Origin: CALHVX01 sp039198065
GTDB lineage: Bacteria; Pseudomonadota; Gammaproteobacteria; Pseudomonadales; Azotimanducaceae
NCBI GenBank assembly: GCA_039198065.1
Contig: JBCCTU010000005.1
Location: 186,001-250,000 of the forward strand
Reading direction: 5' to 3'
DNA: 64,000 nucleotides
Shown one piece after another: positions 33,911 through 42,269 of the stretch (within the stretch, counting starts at the first letter, position 1; every line of letters begins with the position of its first letter). The notes below the pieces were generated by a model. The model was not told where the DNA came from, searched no databases, and saw only the letters and a program-made list of their open reading frames with translations. The position numbers and the translations under genes are program-made.

Positions 33911-34857
33911 GCGTGCTTCGATACCCTGTGCAACGATTGAACCGGTTTACCGGCTGGGGCGTTGCTGTTGCTGTCGTGGCGTTCGCCGTCGCGGTCGGTG
34001 GGCTCACCGGAGCGCGGCCGGCTCAGGGGTATGAAGGCAGCCGCCATCAGGAGCTGACGTTTTTAGCGGCCCGCTACTTCAATGCGTGCATCGACGCTGG
34101 TGGGCTCAACGCCAAGCCGTTGACCCCACTGCAGGTTCGCTACATCGCCAAGACCAATCGGCGCCAGGCGCAGGGCAATTTTTTTGGACGTCTGTTTCGC
34201 TGGGACTACTACGACCCCCACGAACAGTCGACGCCGTCGCTGCTGTGGCTCGTCGACACCCGCTTTCACCGGCACTTTGACGAAGTCGTGCGTCGAGTCG
34301 CTGAGCCCCGGTCCCAGGCGGCGTTTTTCAGTGATCTTGGCCGGCTGGTGAACTACGTCCAGGACGTTACGTCACCGGCACAAACCGTACCGGTCTACAC
34401 CGGCCGGTTCTGGCGTTTCTCCTTCGGCGATCGGTTCAATGGCTTTCCGATCGATTCCGATGCGGTGCATGGTCGACTCGACGACGCCTGTGCGGAGGTC
34501 CGATCCTTGCCAAGCAGCTACGACGCGATCCTCCGGCAGACGGCAGCAATGACCCTCGCCGCAATCGAGCGACCGCTCGACGGTATGCCGGTCAGTTGGC
34601 AAGCGTTTTGGCGGCCGGACCCCGACCCGGGGGACTTTGGTGACTACGGCGCGGCGGGCAACAACTTTGGTAAGTCGGTGCAGTTTCGCTGTGGTGACAA
34701 AGACGCCCGCCAACGCTGCGTGTTGCTCGATAACGACCCACTCTATCGGGCCTTTGCCCTTGATCGGCACCGGGACGCCGTGATCGCCACGATGCGCGTT
34801 CTGTTGTTGGCGCAGCAGCGGGTCGCCGTCGATGGGTTGGCACCGGGCGGACATTGA
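33901..34857 (+). CDS. exported protein of unknown function, diverged phospholipase C/S1-P1-like
   Basis: 318 residues. A GTG start is followed by a hydrophobic segment (about 19-36) and likely cleavage near AQG. The mature part has EGSRHQELTFLAARYF, TRFHRHFDEVV and DLGRLVNYVQDVTSPAQTVPVY. The last resembles the H-Y-x-x-D-x-x-x-P-x-H segment of zinc phospholipase C / S1-P1 nucleases, with the two histidines replaced by Asn and Gln. This is a weak fold-level guess; the enzyme may be inactive or use other ligands. It overlaps folK by 10 bases and lies 6 bases before the LLM gene. Confidence 0.6.
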   Translation: MALSVLRYPVQRLNRFTGWGVAVAVVAFAVAVGGLTGARPAQGYEGSRHQELTFLAARYFNACIDAGGLNAKPLTPLQVRYIAKTNRRQAQGNFFGRLFRWDYYDPHEQSTPSLLWLVDTRFHRHFDEVVRRVAEPRSQAAFFSDLGRLVNYVQDVTSPAQTVPVYTGRFWRFSFGDRFNGFPIDSDAVHGRLDDACAEVRSLPSSYDAILRQTAAMTLAAIERPLDGMPVSWQAFWRPDPDPGDFGDYGAAGNNFGKSVQFRCGDKDARQRCVLLDNDPLYRAFALDRHRDAVIATMRVLLLAQQRVAVDGLAPGGH

Positions 34858-34863
34858 CCCGCC

Positions 34864-35859
34864 GTGCACCTTGGAACGACACCCTGGTCCTTTCGTGCCT
34901 TGGATGCAGACCGCCTCGCAGCCCAGGCGGAACGGGCGGAAGCGCTGGGCTTCGATTCGTTTTGGCTCCCGGAAAATCATTTCAGCGACGATCCGGCTGC
35001 CGCGGCTAACCGCTCGGCGTTGCCCGATCCATTGATGCTGCTGGCCGCCTGTGCGGTGCGGACCGAGCGGCTTCGACTGGGTACTACGTCCTACCTCCTG
35101 ACGCTGCGTAATCCGATCCAGGCAGCCGAGCAGGTTGCCGTCCTTGATCAGCTCAGCAACGGTAGAGTGACCTTGGGCGTTGGGCGCGGCTTCGCACCGC
35201 CGATGTTGGCCGCCTACGGCGTCGTGACCCGGGAGAAGCGGCGGATCTTCGAACGCTGCCTGCTCAGCATGCAAGCGCTATGGCGGGGTGAGAGTCTTGC
35301 CGCGGCGCTTCCTCCGGATTGGTTTGAGGATCTCGGCGGAGGCAACGCCGACGCCGTCCGGGCGGAGCTCGCGAATCAGTTTCTGGCACCGCTTCCCGTT
35401 CAGCGGCCCCATCCACCGATTTGGGTTGCCGCCTTTGGACCGAAGGCACTGGCTCAGGCCGGGCGTCTGGGTTTGCCCTATCTGGCCTCGCCCATGGAAT
35501 CTCTGGCGCAGCTCGAGGACAACTGGCAGCGGCACCGTGACGCCGGGGCCGCCGCGGGAACCACGCCACCGCAGGCGGTTCCGATCATGCGGACCGTGCT
35601 GGTTACCGGCGATGCCGCCCTAGCCCGGAACCTCAAAGCTGCGCTGGCTGCGACGACGGCGTCACGGTCCGCAACGCCGCCTGCACCCGTGGACGAGTGG
35701 GCCTTGATCGGCCCGGCCGCTGAGATTCGCGACCGGCTCGCGCGCTATCGGGAGCGGCTCGGGGTCACGCACCTGATTGCGACTCGGCTTCGGGTCGAGG
35801 GCGTAGACCCATCAATCTACGAGGCGTCGTTAGCTGCGCTCAGCGACCTGAGCTCCTGA
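34864..35859 (+). CDS. LLM class flavin-dependent oxidoreductase (luciferase-like)
   Basis: 331 residues, a bacterial-luciferase-like TIM barrel. Visible are LGFDSFWLPENHFSDD at the N-terminus, TERLRLGTTSYLLTLRNPIQAAEQVAVLDQLSNGRVTLGVGRG (the conserved LS-x-GR-x-x-x-GVGRG region) and PIWVAAFGPKALAQAGRLG. The family are FMN- or F420-dependent monooxygenases or reductases. The GTG start gives the correct family N-terminus. A hairpin follows the stop. The substrate is unknown. Confidence 0.9.
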   Translation: MHLGTTPWSFRALDADRLAAQAERAEALGFDSFWLPENHFSDDPAAAANRSALPDPLMLLAACAVRTERLRLGTTSYLLTLRNPIQAAEQVAVLDQLSNGRVTLGVGRGFAPPMLAAYGVVTREKRRIFERCLLSMQALWRGESLAAALPPDWFEDLGGGNADAVRAELANQFLAPLPVQRPHPPIWVAAFGPKALAQAGRLGLPYLASPMESLAQLEDNWQRHRDAGAAAGTTPPQAVPIMRTVLVTGDAALARNLKAALAATTASRSATPPAPVDEWALIGPAAEIRDRLARYRERLGVTHLIATRLRVEGVDPSIYEASLAALSDLSS

Positions 35860-35867
35860 TTCTGTGT

Positions 35868-35896
35868 AGCCGAACTGCCTGCGTGGCAGGTCGGCT
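35868..35896. terminator. hairpin terminator between convergent genes
   Basis: AGCCGAACTGCC pairs with GGCAGGTCGGCT (one A-G mismatch) around a 5-base loop, 9 bases after the LLM stop. Only a weak T-rich tail (GTCTTGTCT) follows. It could stop transcription from both sides. Confidence 0.6.
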
Positions 35897-35967
35897 GTCT
35901 TGTCTCGCATCGAACGATTGGCTTGACCCTTCAATTTTGGGACTGGATTAAAAGTAGTTGTGACGGG

Positions 35968-36768
35968 TCAGGCTGCCGCCGCGTCGCCGTAGGGGACTTC
36001 GTCGTGTTCGTCGAGCCCAAGGTACGGTCGCAAGCGACCCACAAGCCAATAGAGCGGTGCAGTGTCCAGGGCGGCGACGAGGAGCTTGAACACGTATCCC
36101 GAGAGGATAAACGTGATGAGCTGGGGCCAGATCGGCTCGTCGCCGTTTACCGGCAGCGCGTTGGCGTAAAAGTGGGTGATCAAAATCACCGCGGTGGTGT
36201 CGACGATCTGACTGGTCATGGTTGATGCGTTGTTCCGCAGCCACAGATGTTTGCCGTTGGTCAGACGTTTCCAGAAATGGAACAGCTGTACGTCGCAGAA
36301 CTGCGCTGCCATGTAGGCCATCATCGATGCTGCAACGGCGCCGAAGGCCAGACTTCTCACTTCGAAAAACACCGGTTCCCGACCGGCCGCGTCGCGCACC
36401 AGTTGTCCGGTTTGTGGATCGGTGCTTTCAAAGCCTGGCAGCACGCCACCCAGCCAGAGGATGAAAATCACCCAGGCGTTCAGCATGAGCCCGGCCCAGA
36501 CGACGTCGTTGGCGCGTTTGCGTCCAAACAGCTCACTCATCAAGTCTGTGCACAGAAAGGTAATGGGATAGGGCAGCACGCCGATGGCGACGACCAGCGG
36601 AACGTTGATCCCGGCGACGTCGAAGGACATATCGACAAAGCGGCTGATTCCAAGAATGTTAAGCATGGCCAGCGTGCCGAGAAAGATACCGCTCAGCAGC
36701 AGGAATACCCGTTCGCGGCGCAGCGCGTAGTCGATGGGAGAACGCTCGGTCGTTTCCGCGACAGTCAC
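35968..36768 (-). CDS. VUT/YhhQ family queuosine-precursor transporter
   Basis: 266 residues, about six helices. The YhhQ signature is visible: GVLPYPITFLCTDLMSELFGRKRANDVVWAGL and AYMAAQFCDVQLFHFWKRLT, the latter with the conserved Q-x-x-D-x-x-x-F pattern. E. coli YhhQ imports 7-deazaguanine queuosine precursors. Its GTG overlaps the stop of the upstream SDR gene (GTGA). Two genes upstream is a COG0720 pterin-synthase-like gene, a family that includes QueD, so a deazapurine or pterin theme is plausible. Confidence 0.88.
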   Translation of the reverse strand: MTVAETTERSPIDYALRRERVFLLLSGIFLGTLAMLNILGISRFVDMSFDVAGINVPLVVAIGVLPYPITFLCTDLMSELFGRKRANDVVWAGLMLNAWVIFILWLGGVLPGFESTDPQTGQLVRDAAGREPVFFEVRSLAFGAVAASMMAYMAAQFCDVQLFHFWKRLTNGKHLWLRNNASTMTSQIVDTTAVILITHFYANALPVNGDEPIWPQLITFILSGYVFKLLVAALDTAPLYWLVGRLRPYLGLDEHDEVPYGDAAAA

Positions 36769-37460
36769 GATTCGATCTGCCCCAGGTTGGCGTGGATCAC
36801 AGCACCGTTGACGACCGGTGCATGCGCGGCGAACCAGAGCGTTTCGGCGATTTCTTTGGGCTCCACCAGGCGACCGAAGGTCGATGCCGCGGCGATCGAT
36901 TCGAGCGCATCACCGGGCACGTGGGCCCGCAGCATTTCCGTATCGGTAAATCCCGGGCAGACGCAGGCGGTGTGGATCTTGCTCCCCGCCAGGTCCTGGC
37001 AGGTTGAGCGCATCTGTCCGATGTTGGCGTGTTTGGTGGTGACGTAGCTGTAATTTCCCGGCACGGCCTTTTCCGACAGGGTCGAGCCAACGTAGAGAAT
37101 GGATGAGCCAGCCGCCATGTGTGGCAGTAGGCCGCGATTGAGCGCGGTAGGTGCGATGACGTTCAACTCAATGACTTCCCGAAGATCGTCGTCGCTGATG
37201 TCCGCCGTTGTTCCACCGCGCAGCAACGCAGCGTTGTGCACCAGGTGCACGACTTCCGAGGGTCCGATGAGTGATGTCAGCTCAGCGACGGCCGCGGACC
37301 GGGCGTCGGGATCTGTCAGGTCGCAGGCCAGGTTGTGAACGCTGGTCTCGGGGCAGGGCCTGCGGGACAGGTTAACCACGCGGTAGTCGGCGCTGGCGAA
37401 GCGCTGAGCTGTCGCCAGCCCAATGCCACTACTTGCGCCGGTAATAATGAGTGAAGCCAT
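36765..37460 (-). CDS. SDR family oxidoreductase
   Basis: 231 residues. A short-chain dehydrogenase with TGASSGIG near the N-terminus, HNAALL, a catalytic Ser in YVGSTLSEK, Tyr/Lys in YSYVTTKHA and PGFTDTEML after the active site. The second ATG (37460) sits 9 bases after AGGA, better than the first ATG (37469), which is fused to the AGGA. Its stop overlaps the YhhQ-like gene's start. It could reduce a pterin or related carbonyl, but that is only context; sepiapterin-reductase-like and benzil-reductase-like enzymes share this size. Confidence 0.85.
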   Translation of the reverse strand: MASLIITGASSGIGLATAQRFASADYRVVNLSRRPCPETSVHNLACDLTDPDARSAAVAELTSLIGPSEVVHLVHNAALLRGGTTADISDDDLREVIELNVIAPTALNRGLLPHMAAGSSILYVGSTLSEKAVPGNYSYVTTKHANIGQMRSTCQDLAGSKIHTACVCPGFTDTEMLRAHVPGDALESIAAASTFGRLVEPKEIAETLWFAAHAPVVNGAVIHANLGQIES

Positions 37461-37569
37461 AGGCGCCATTCCTGTGTGTTGCGCGAAGCCGAGCGCACTC
37501 GATTCCGCAGCCTGTTCGTTTTTCTTGAGGTGTGCTGACTGCGCTTTCGGGCACGCTCGGCGTTAGCGT

Positions 37570-38085
37570 TTAAACCGGCCGCTGCCAGTCGCTTCCCGCC
37601 CACTGACCACTTCCGGAAGACACACGAATCTGCATCGATGCCAGCTCCAGCGCCTCAACCCGCGGATTGTCGAGGAGTCGTTGCAACACCAGCGGTGCCA
37701 GTTCTTCTACGGCGACGTTGCGTATCGGTAGCAGCAGCACGTCTCGCGGCAGAAACGGCAGGTCTTCGCCGTTGAATCGTGCGATCACGTACTCGGTCTC
37801 GTTCAGCAGAGTCTCGCGGCGTAGGGACAGGTAGGGTGAGCGCTCGGGGAGGAGCACTTTCTCATCCAAGGCGTCGCAAATCGCCTTCAGCTCGTTCTTT
37901 AGGCTGTTGTAGTCGAAGGCCAACCCATTGTCGCCAACGGGGGCCGTTACGGTCGCTGTTACCCAGAACGTATGACCGTGGAGGTCTTCGCGTTCCGTTG
38001 ATGAAAAAATAGTGAAGTGCCCGGAGGAGAAATGCAGATACTCCTTGCTGATCTCGATGCGGGTCATCGTTCGGCGATCGCTCAT
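37570..38085 (-). CDS. 6-pyruvoyl-tetrahydropterin/6-carboxytetrahydropterin synthase-like protein (COG0720), diverged active site
   Basis: 171 residues, T-fold family of QueD and PTPS. The zinc histidines are present in FSSGHFTIF and DLHGHTFW. The catalytic Cys expected three residues before the LHGH is replaced by Arg (REDLHGH), the His of the LDH dyad is Glu (LDEKVLL), and the C-terminal Glu region reads IRVSSGSGQW. The assignment by family is firm, but the QueD reaction is doubtful. It lies between the CULT-domain gene (44 bases) and an SDR gene (109 bases) on one strand. Confidence 0.82.
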   Translation of the reverse strand: MSDRRTMTRIEISKEYLHFSSGHFTIFSSTEREDLHGHTFWVTATVTAPVGDNGLAFDYNSLKNELKAICDALDEKVLLPERSPYLSLRRETLLNETEYVIARFNGEDLPFLPRDVLLLPIRNVAVEELAPLVLQRLLDNPRVEALELASMQIRVSSGSGQWAGSDWQRPV

Positions 38086-38129
38086 GGCGGGACTCTAGCA
38101 CAGCGCTGTAGCTCACCCCGTCGGTGCAG

Positions 38130-38528
38130 TTAGCCGACGACACGATCGCGAATCAGCCCAAAGAATGCCGGCTCCTGACCTTCGAAGTACCAGCCGAGGT
38201 GTTGCTCGCACGCGCTGCAGTGCGCATAGCGCCAGAAGTATCCGGCAAACCAGGAATCGGCATGGCTGGGTTGACCCGTCACGGCACAACCAAGTGCCGT
38301 TTCGAAACACCCCACGTCGAATTCGAAGCCGTGTGGGTTGACGCAGAAGTGCCGATGTTGGCCGTTTATCGCGATTGCGTTGTCTGGCCGTGTGATGGCC
38401 GTATTGCAGCGTGCGCAGCAGATGAAACGCTCGTCTTCCGTGCGCCGCTCGTCATCCGCTACGGCATCGAGCAGCCGTTTGAGCTCCGGCTCGAGGACGA
38501 CCGGTGGATCGGCTACTTCGTCAGCCAT
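38130..38528 (-). CDS. CULT-domain protein (cereblon-like thalidomide-binding fold)
   Basis: 132 residues, a stand-alone CULT domain. Zinc-type cysteines are at 38 and 41 (CARC) and 104 and 107 (CSAC). The aromatic-cage tryptophans are W93, W99 and W113, spaced 6 and 14, exactly as in human cereblon W380/W386/W400 and the Magnetospirillum homologue MsCI4; F115 corresponds to human F402. NPHGFEFDVGC and HLGWYFEG are typical. The natural ligand in bacteria is unknown; uridine-like and imide compounds bind homologues. The ATG at 38528 is preferred over a GTG at 38567. The pterin-synthase-like gene follows 44 bases away. Confidence 0.88.
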   Translation of the reverse strand: MADEVADPPVVLEPELKRLLDAVADDERRTEDERFICCARCNTAITRPDNAIAINGQHRHFCVNPHGFEFDVGCFETALGCAVTGQPSHADSWFAGYFWRYAHCSACEQHLGWYFEGQEPAFFGLIRDRVVG

Positions 38529-38611
38529 AGCGGCACTTGGGTAGACACGGGAGCGTCGCGAGCGCACGAGACGCTCGCTCAGACGCAGATTTCCGATGGT
38601 ACTGACGTGGC

Positions 38612-39817
38612 TCAGCCGAGCAGCCCTTTGAGATCGTAATCCGGGTCGGCGAGCAGGCTCGCGTCGACGGGTTTGCCGATCAGCTGCTTGCAGACCATGA
38701 ACTCCTTGGCGCTGTTGACGGCGTCCGCAGCGACAACCTGGCCATCCTTGAGGTAGAACACGGCGAACTGATTGTCTTCCTGACTCCCCCGAATAACGTG
38801 CGTGTCGCCATCGGTCGAGAAACCGACCATTTGCAGCTTGAGCTCGTACTGATCGGACCAGAACCAGGGCACGGCGTCGTAGGTTTTGTCCTTGCCGCAG
38901 ATGTTTGCGGCGGTAACGCGCGCCTGGTCCATGGCGTTCGGTACGGATTCCAGGCGCAGGCGTCGGTTGAGGGTTGCGTTTGGGTGGTTTGTGCAGTCAC
39001 CGATGGCCCAAACGCCGGCGGCGCTGGTGCGGCAATGGTCATCGACCAGGATGCCATTGTCGCACTCGATGCCGGCGGCTTCGGCCAGTTCCACGTTCGG
39101 AATAATCCCGATGCCGACGATGACGAGATCCGCATCGAAGCTTGTGTCACCACAGTGCACCTGCTGTACGCGGCCGTCGCCGGAGAAGCCGGACACCTGC
39201 GTTTTGACGTGCAGATGCACACCACGGCCCTCATGGAGCTGATGGTAATAGGCGGACATGTGGGGCGTCGTAACGCGCTTTAGAATTCGGTCCTCCATCT
39301 CCAGCACATGCACTTGCATGCCGTGCGAAACGCACACGGACGCGACTTCCAGGCCGATGTAGCCGCCACCGACGATCACGATCCGCTTGCCTTCACCGAT
39401 CTCGGATCGGATGGCGTCTACGTCGGCCACGGTCCGCAGGTAATGAATACCGGGCAAATCGGACCCATCGATGCGCAGTATCCGCGGACGGCTGCCGGTG
39501 GCCAGGATCAGGTGCTCATAGCTGTGCACGGCACCGGAGCTCGTCGTTGCGGTTTGGGCGACCGCATCAATGGCGTCAACCCGTACGTTGGTCTCCACCG
39601 CGATGCCTTTGTCGGCGTAAAACTTTTCCGGTCGCAGGTAGACGCGCTCGAGCGGCTGTTCGCCGGCAAGATAGGCTTTAGAAAGCGGTGGTCGCTGATA
39701 GGGAATGAAGGGTTCATCGCCGAGTAAGCGAATCTCGCCTTCGTAGCCTTCCTGCTTGAGGCTTGCCGCTGCTTGGCCGGCCGCATGGCCTGCGCCGACG
39801 ATTAGTACTCCACTCAT
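38612..39817 (-). CDS. FAD-dependent ferredoxin-reductase-type oxidoreductase
   Basis: 401 residues, the ferredoxin or rubredoxin reductase type that passes electrons from NAD(P)H to an iron-sulfur partner. The FAD motif is VLIVGAGHAAGQAA at the N-terminus. A second nucleotide motif, IVIVGGGYIGLEVASV, binds NAD(P)H. The late GDCTNHPN region contacts FAD, and a C-terminal reductase domain follows. No ferredoxin or P450 partner gene lies next to it. It follows the ACT-domain gene by 41 bases on the same strand. Confidence 0.92.
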   Translation of the reverse strand: MSGVLIVGAGHAAGQAAASLKQEGYEGEIRLLGDEPFIPYQRPPLSKAYLAGEQPLERVYLRPEKFYADKGIAVETNVRVDAIDAVAQTATTSSGAVHSYEHLILATGSRPRILRIDGSDLPGIHYLRTVADVDAIRSEIGEGKRIVIVGGGYIGLEVASVCVSHGMQVHVLEMEDRILKRVTTPHMSAYYHQLHEGRGVHLHVKTQVSGFSGDGRVQQVHCGDTSFDADLVIVGIGIIPNVELAEAAGIECDNGILVDDHCRTSAAGVWAIGDCTNHPNATLNRRLRLESVPNAMDQARVTAANICGKDKTYDAVPWFWSDQYELKLQMVGFSTDGDTHVIRGSQEDNQFAVFYLKDGQVVAADAVNSAKEFMVCKQLIGKPVDASLLADPDYDLKGLLG

Positions 39818-39858
39818 GGGGTGCGCCCGCTCGTAATTTGCTTATCCGAAGCGCTAGT

Positions 39859-40281
39859 TTACCGGTCTCCCGTGAGAACGATGCAGCCGTTGCTGCTGAA
39901 GGCGTCGCAGGCTGAGGCGAAATCATCGGCGGCGACCAGCAGGTAGTCGGTGTCGAAGGTGGAGATCGCAAACAGGCTGATGCCCTTAGCCGCCAGGGTG
40001 CCGGCTAGGCGCGCCATGATGCCCACCAGCTCAAAGGCGAGCGGGCCCTCGACCTTGAGCGCCCGCCAGCCCGGCTGCACCGTCGGAGGCTGCGGCTCCA
40101 ACACCTGCGCCCGATGGGTCGGTAGTACGAGGCTCAGTTCTTCATCGGTGCGGGCGAAGAAAACCCAGGGCGTATCGAGCACGGCGGTCGGTAGGGCGGT
40201 ATCTGCGGGATAGCGGCAAACGCTGAATCCGTCCGTGAGCGTGGTAAGGGTCAGCCTGTGCTGCATTGTATCGTCGGTCAC
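39859..40281 (-). CDS. ACT domain-containing protein
   Basis: 140 residues. The C-terminal half is an ACT-like fold (WRALKVEGPLAFELVGIMARLAGTLAAKGISLFAISTF), and the N-terminal half is a second, weaker one, as in the CASTOR-type ACT family. It would sense a small ligand, probably an amino acid. The GTG start overlaps the stop of the TetR gene (GTGA); an in-frame ATG lies at 40266. Confidence 0.78.
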   Translation of the reverse strand: MTDDTMQHRLTLTTLTDGFSVCRYPADTALPTAVLDTPWVFFARTDEELSLVLPTHRAQVLEPQPPTVQPGWRALKVEGPLAFELVGIMARLAGTLAAKGISLFAISTFDTDYLLVAADDFASACDAFSSNGCIVLTGDR

Positions 40282-40946
40282 CGCTCGAGTCCGATCTGTT
40301 CCGCGAGCCAGCTCGGAAACTCGCGTTCAACGTCTGCATCAAGCTCCAGTAGCGCGGTCAACGGTTTGCCGGCGATGCCGAGCCCCAGAGCGGTGGTAGC
40401 GACCAGCAGGACGATCATGCGAGCCTGTTTCAGCTCTTTAGCCGATGCGCTGGGTAGCTCTGCTGCCGGACCGTTGTTCTGCCCGTGTCGATACAACCGC
40501 ATGGCCACGCGCTCGATCACGCCGCGAAACAGGTCCTGATTAGCAAGGATCGGGTCGGCGAAGCTGGCTCGGTTTTCGACCGCGGTCCAGGCGAGCAGCT
40601 GGGCGTGACCGTTGTCGGCAATCGCAGCGAACAGCTCTTCGCACAGCGTGGCGGGGGAGTCGTCCCGCTGCAGTGCCACCAGCACGTCGCCGAGCAACTC
40701 CCGGGTCATAAAGCGGATCAGCTCCTTCCGCATACCCTCGGAACTGCCGAAGTGGTGAATGATCGTGGCGTGGCTGATGCCCGCCTGATCGGCAACCCCG
40801 GTGAGATTGAGACCCTCAAGCCCCTGGGCCTTTAACCGAGCCGCAGCGGTAGCGAGTACGAGCTGCTTGGCTTCCGCCGCGGAGCGACGTCGCCGTTTAC
40901 CGGGCGTGGTCGGTGAAGGCCCGTCGGGGGAAGTATTGACACTCAT
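40278..40946 (-). CDS. TetR/AcrR family transcriptional regulator
   Basis: 222 residues. The N-terminal helix-turn-helix (KQLVLATAAARLKAQG, then TGVADQAGISHATIIHHFGSSEGM) is typical. The C-terminal ligand domain is unassigned. It is divergent from coq4 with 37 bases between, and a palindrome there could be its operator. It likely also controls the ACT and reductase genes downstream. Confidence 0.9.
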   Translation of the reverse strand: MSVNTSPDGPSPTTPGKRRRRSAAEAKQLVLATAAARLKAQGLEGLNLTGVADQAGISHATIIHHFGSSEGMRKELIRFMTRELLGDVLVALQRDDSPATLCEELFAAIADNGHAQLLAWTAVENRASFADPILANQDLFRGVIERVAMRLYRHGQNNGPAAELPSASAKELKQARMIVLLVATTALGLGIAGKPLTALLELDADVEREFPSWLAEQIGLER

Positions 40947-40962
40947 GTAGATAAGGCTATAT

Positions 40963-40976
40963 TGACATTCAAGTCA
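40963..40976. promoter_or_regulatory. candidate TetR operator palindrome
   Basis: TGACATTCAAGTCA is an imperfect palindrome (TGACAT / AAGTCA, 5 of 6 pairs) between the divergent TetR and coq4 starts, 8 bases before the GTG of coq4. Position and symmetry suit an operator controlling both genes; binding is not shown. Confidence 0.45.
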
Positions 40977-40983
40977 GTAAGCA

Positions 40984-41775
40984 GTGGACCCGTCAGCTAT
41001 GACAATGCCGCAGGATACCAAAGGCCCCACGCAGGCTTCGGTTGATCAACGGGCCCGACCCGGGTCTACGGAGCCGCGGGTTAACGGCCGGCTTCAGCCG
41101 CTCACGGCGTTTCGGGCACTGCGCCGGTTGATCGCCGACCCCGAGCGTACGGAAGAGGTGTTCGTCGTCATCCGTGCGCTTTCCGGAACGTCCCTGGAAC
41201 AGGGCTACGCCCGCTTCCGTGCAACGGCGCTGGGTCAGCGCGTGCTTGCCGAGCAGCGCGTGCTCATCGACCGTTTAACGGATCGCACCGCACTCCGAGC
41301 GCTGCCGGCGGACAGTCTTGGACGAGCGTATCTAACGTTCGTCGAGCGCGAAGGCATCACCGCCGAGGGGCTGGTCGAGGCGAGCGATCATGAGTCACTC
41401 ATCGCCGATCCGGGGCTGCTGCTGTTCAGCCAACGGCAACGCGACATGCACGATCTTTGGCACGTCACCACGGGCTATGGGCGCGATACCTTCGGCGAAG
41501 TCTGCCTGCTGGCCTTTACCTACGCTCAGACCCGCAACCGGGGCCTTGGCGTTATTGCCCTCGCGGGGCTGGCGAAGCATCTTCGCCCGATGGGATGGGG
41601 CGTTCTGTCTGCATTCATTACGGCGTACCGGGCGGGCAAGCGCGCGCGCTGGTTACCGGCTGAGGATTGGGAGCTGCTGCTGACCCGGCCGCTTGATGAG
41701 GTACGCACAACCTTGGGGATTTCCGATCCGGTGCGCTATCGATCGTTGATCGCGCAGGCGGCGCCCGCGTACTGA
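40984..41775 (+). CDS. Coq4 family protein (ubiquinone biosynthesis)
   Basis: 263 residues from the GTG; an ATG at 40999 is an equal candidate. The Coq4 zinc motif is present as MHDLWHVTTGYGRD (H-D-x-x-H followed by RD). Coq4 in eukaryotes and proteobacteria supports ubiquinone ring modification, recently assigned to oxidative decarboxylation of the ring. It stands alone here, opposite a TetR gene, without other ubi genes. The basic and proline-rich N-terminus of about 35 residues is variable. Confidence 0.85.
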   Translation: MDPSAMTMPQDTKGPTQASVDQRARPGSTEPRVNGRLQPLTAFRALRRLIADPERTEEVFVVIRALSGTSLEQGYARFRATALGQRVLAEQRVLIDRLTDRTALRALPADSLGRAYLTFVEREGITAEGLVEASDHESLIADPGLLLFSQRQRDMHDLWHVTTGYGRDTFGEVCLLAFTYAQTRNRGLGVIALAGLAKHLRPMGWGVLSAFITAYRAGKRARWLPAEDWELLLTRPLDEVRTTLGISDPVRYRSLIAQAAPAY

Positions 41776-41842
41776 GGTCTGGCGGGAAACTGTGTGTATC
41801 GCCGCCTATTCCGCCGCCTACACGAGAAGGGCAGCCGCCGGT

Positions 41843-42184
41843 TCAGCTTCCGGGTTTGTTTGAACCGCGCGGCATCGGCACCGGGAACGGCGCGACGTTG
41901 CCCGTCGTTCCTTCGGTGACCTTGGCGATACCTTCCTTTTCCACTTCGTCGATGCGAATGACCGAGTGCATGGGTATGAAGCTTCGCTGTACGCCCTCGA
42001 ACTCGGTTCGCAAGCGGTCCTCACCGGGATCGATCACCACCTGCGTTCGCTCGCCGAACACGTAGTCTTCAATCTCGATGAAGCCGTAGAGCTCGCTTTG
42101 ATACAGCCCTTTGGCGTAGACCTCGTAGATCTGTCCCTGGTTGTGGAACAGAACCTTGTAGATGTGTTGAGTGGCGTCGGACAT
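41843..42184 (-). CDS. DUF1820 family protein
   Basis: 113 residues from the ATG at 42184. The family pattern is HIYKVLFHNQGQIYEVYAKG, LYGFIEIEDYVFGE and SFIPMHSVIRIDEVEKEG. It has no known function and is soluble. It is divergent from miaB, whose leader with tandem repeats lies just upstream. The open frame on this strand extends further, into the repeats, but that extension is not believable. Confidence 0.88.
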   Translation of the reverse strand: MSDATQHIYKVLFHNQGQIYEVYAKGLYQSELYGFIEIEDYVFGERTQVVIDPGEDRLRTEFEGVQRSFIPMHSVIRIDEVEKEGIAKVTEGTTGNVAPFPVPMPRGSNKPGS

Positions 42185-42269
42185 CGTTTTCCCGGCGCGC
42201 GGTGCGCGCTGACTGAATAAGGGATCGTGACACGAAAACATTGGTCCTGTCTGCGTGGATTTCAAGGCG

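Noticed and set aside
34372..35274. 300-residue minus-strand frame
   Set aside because: It overlaps the LLM oxidoreductase and the exported-protein genes, both better supported.
38124..38639. Plus-strand frame overlapping the CULT gene
   Set aside because: It shares the entire region with a gene with clear zinc and cage motifs; no domain seen in this frame.
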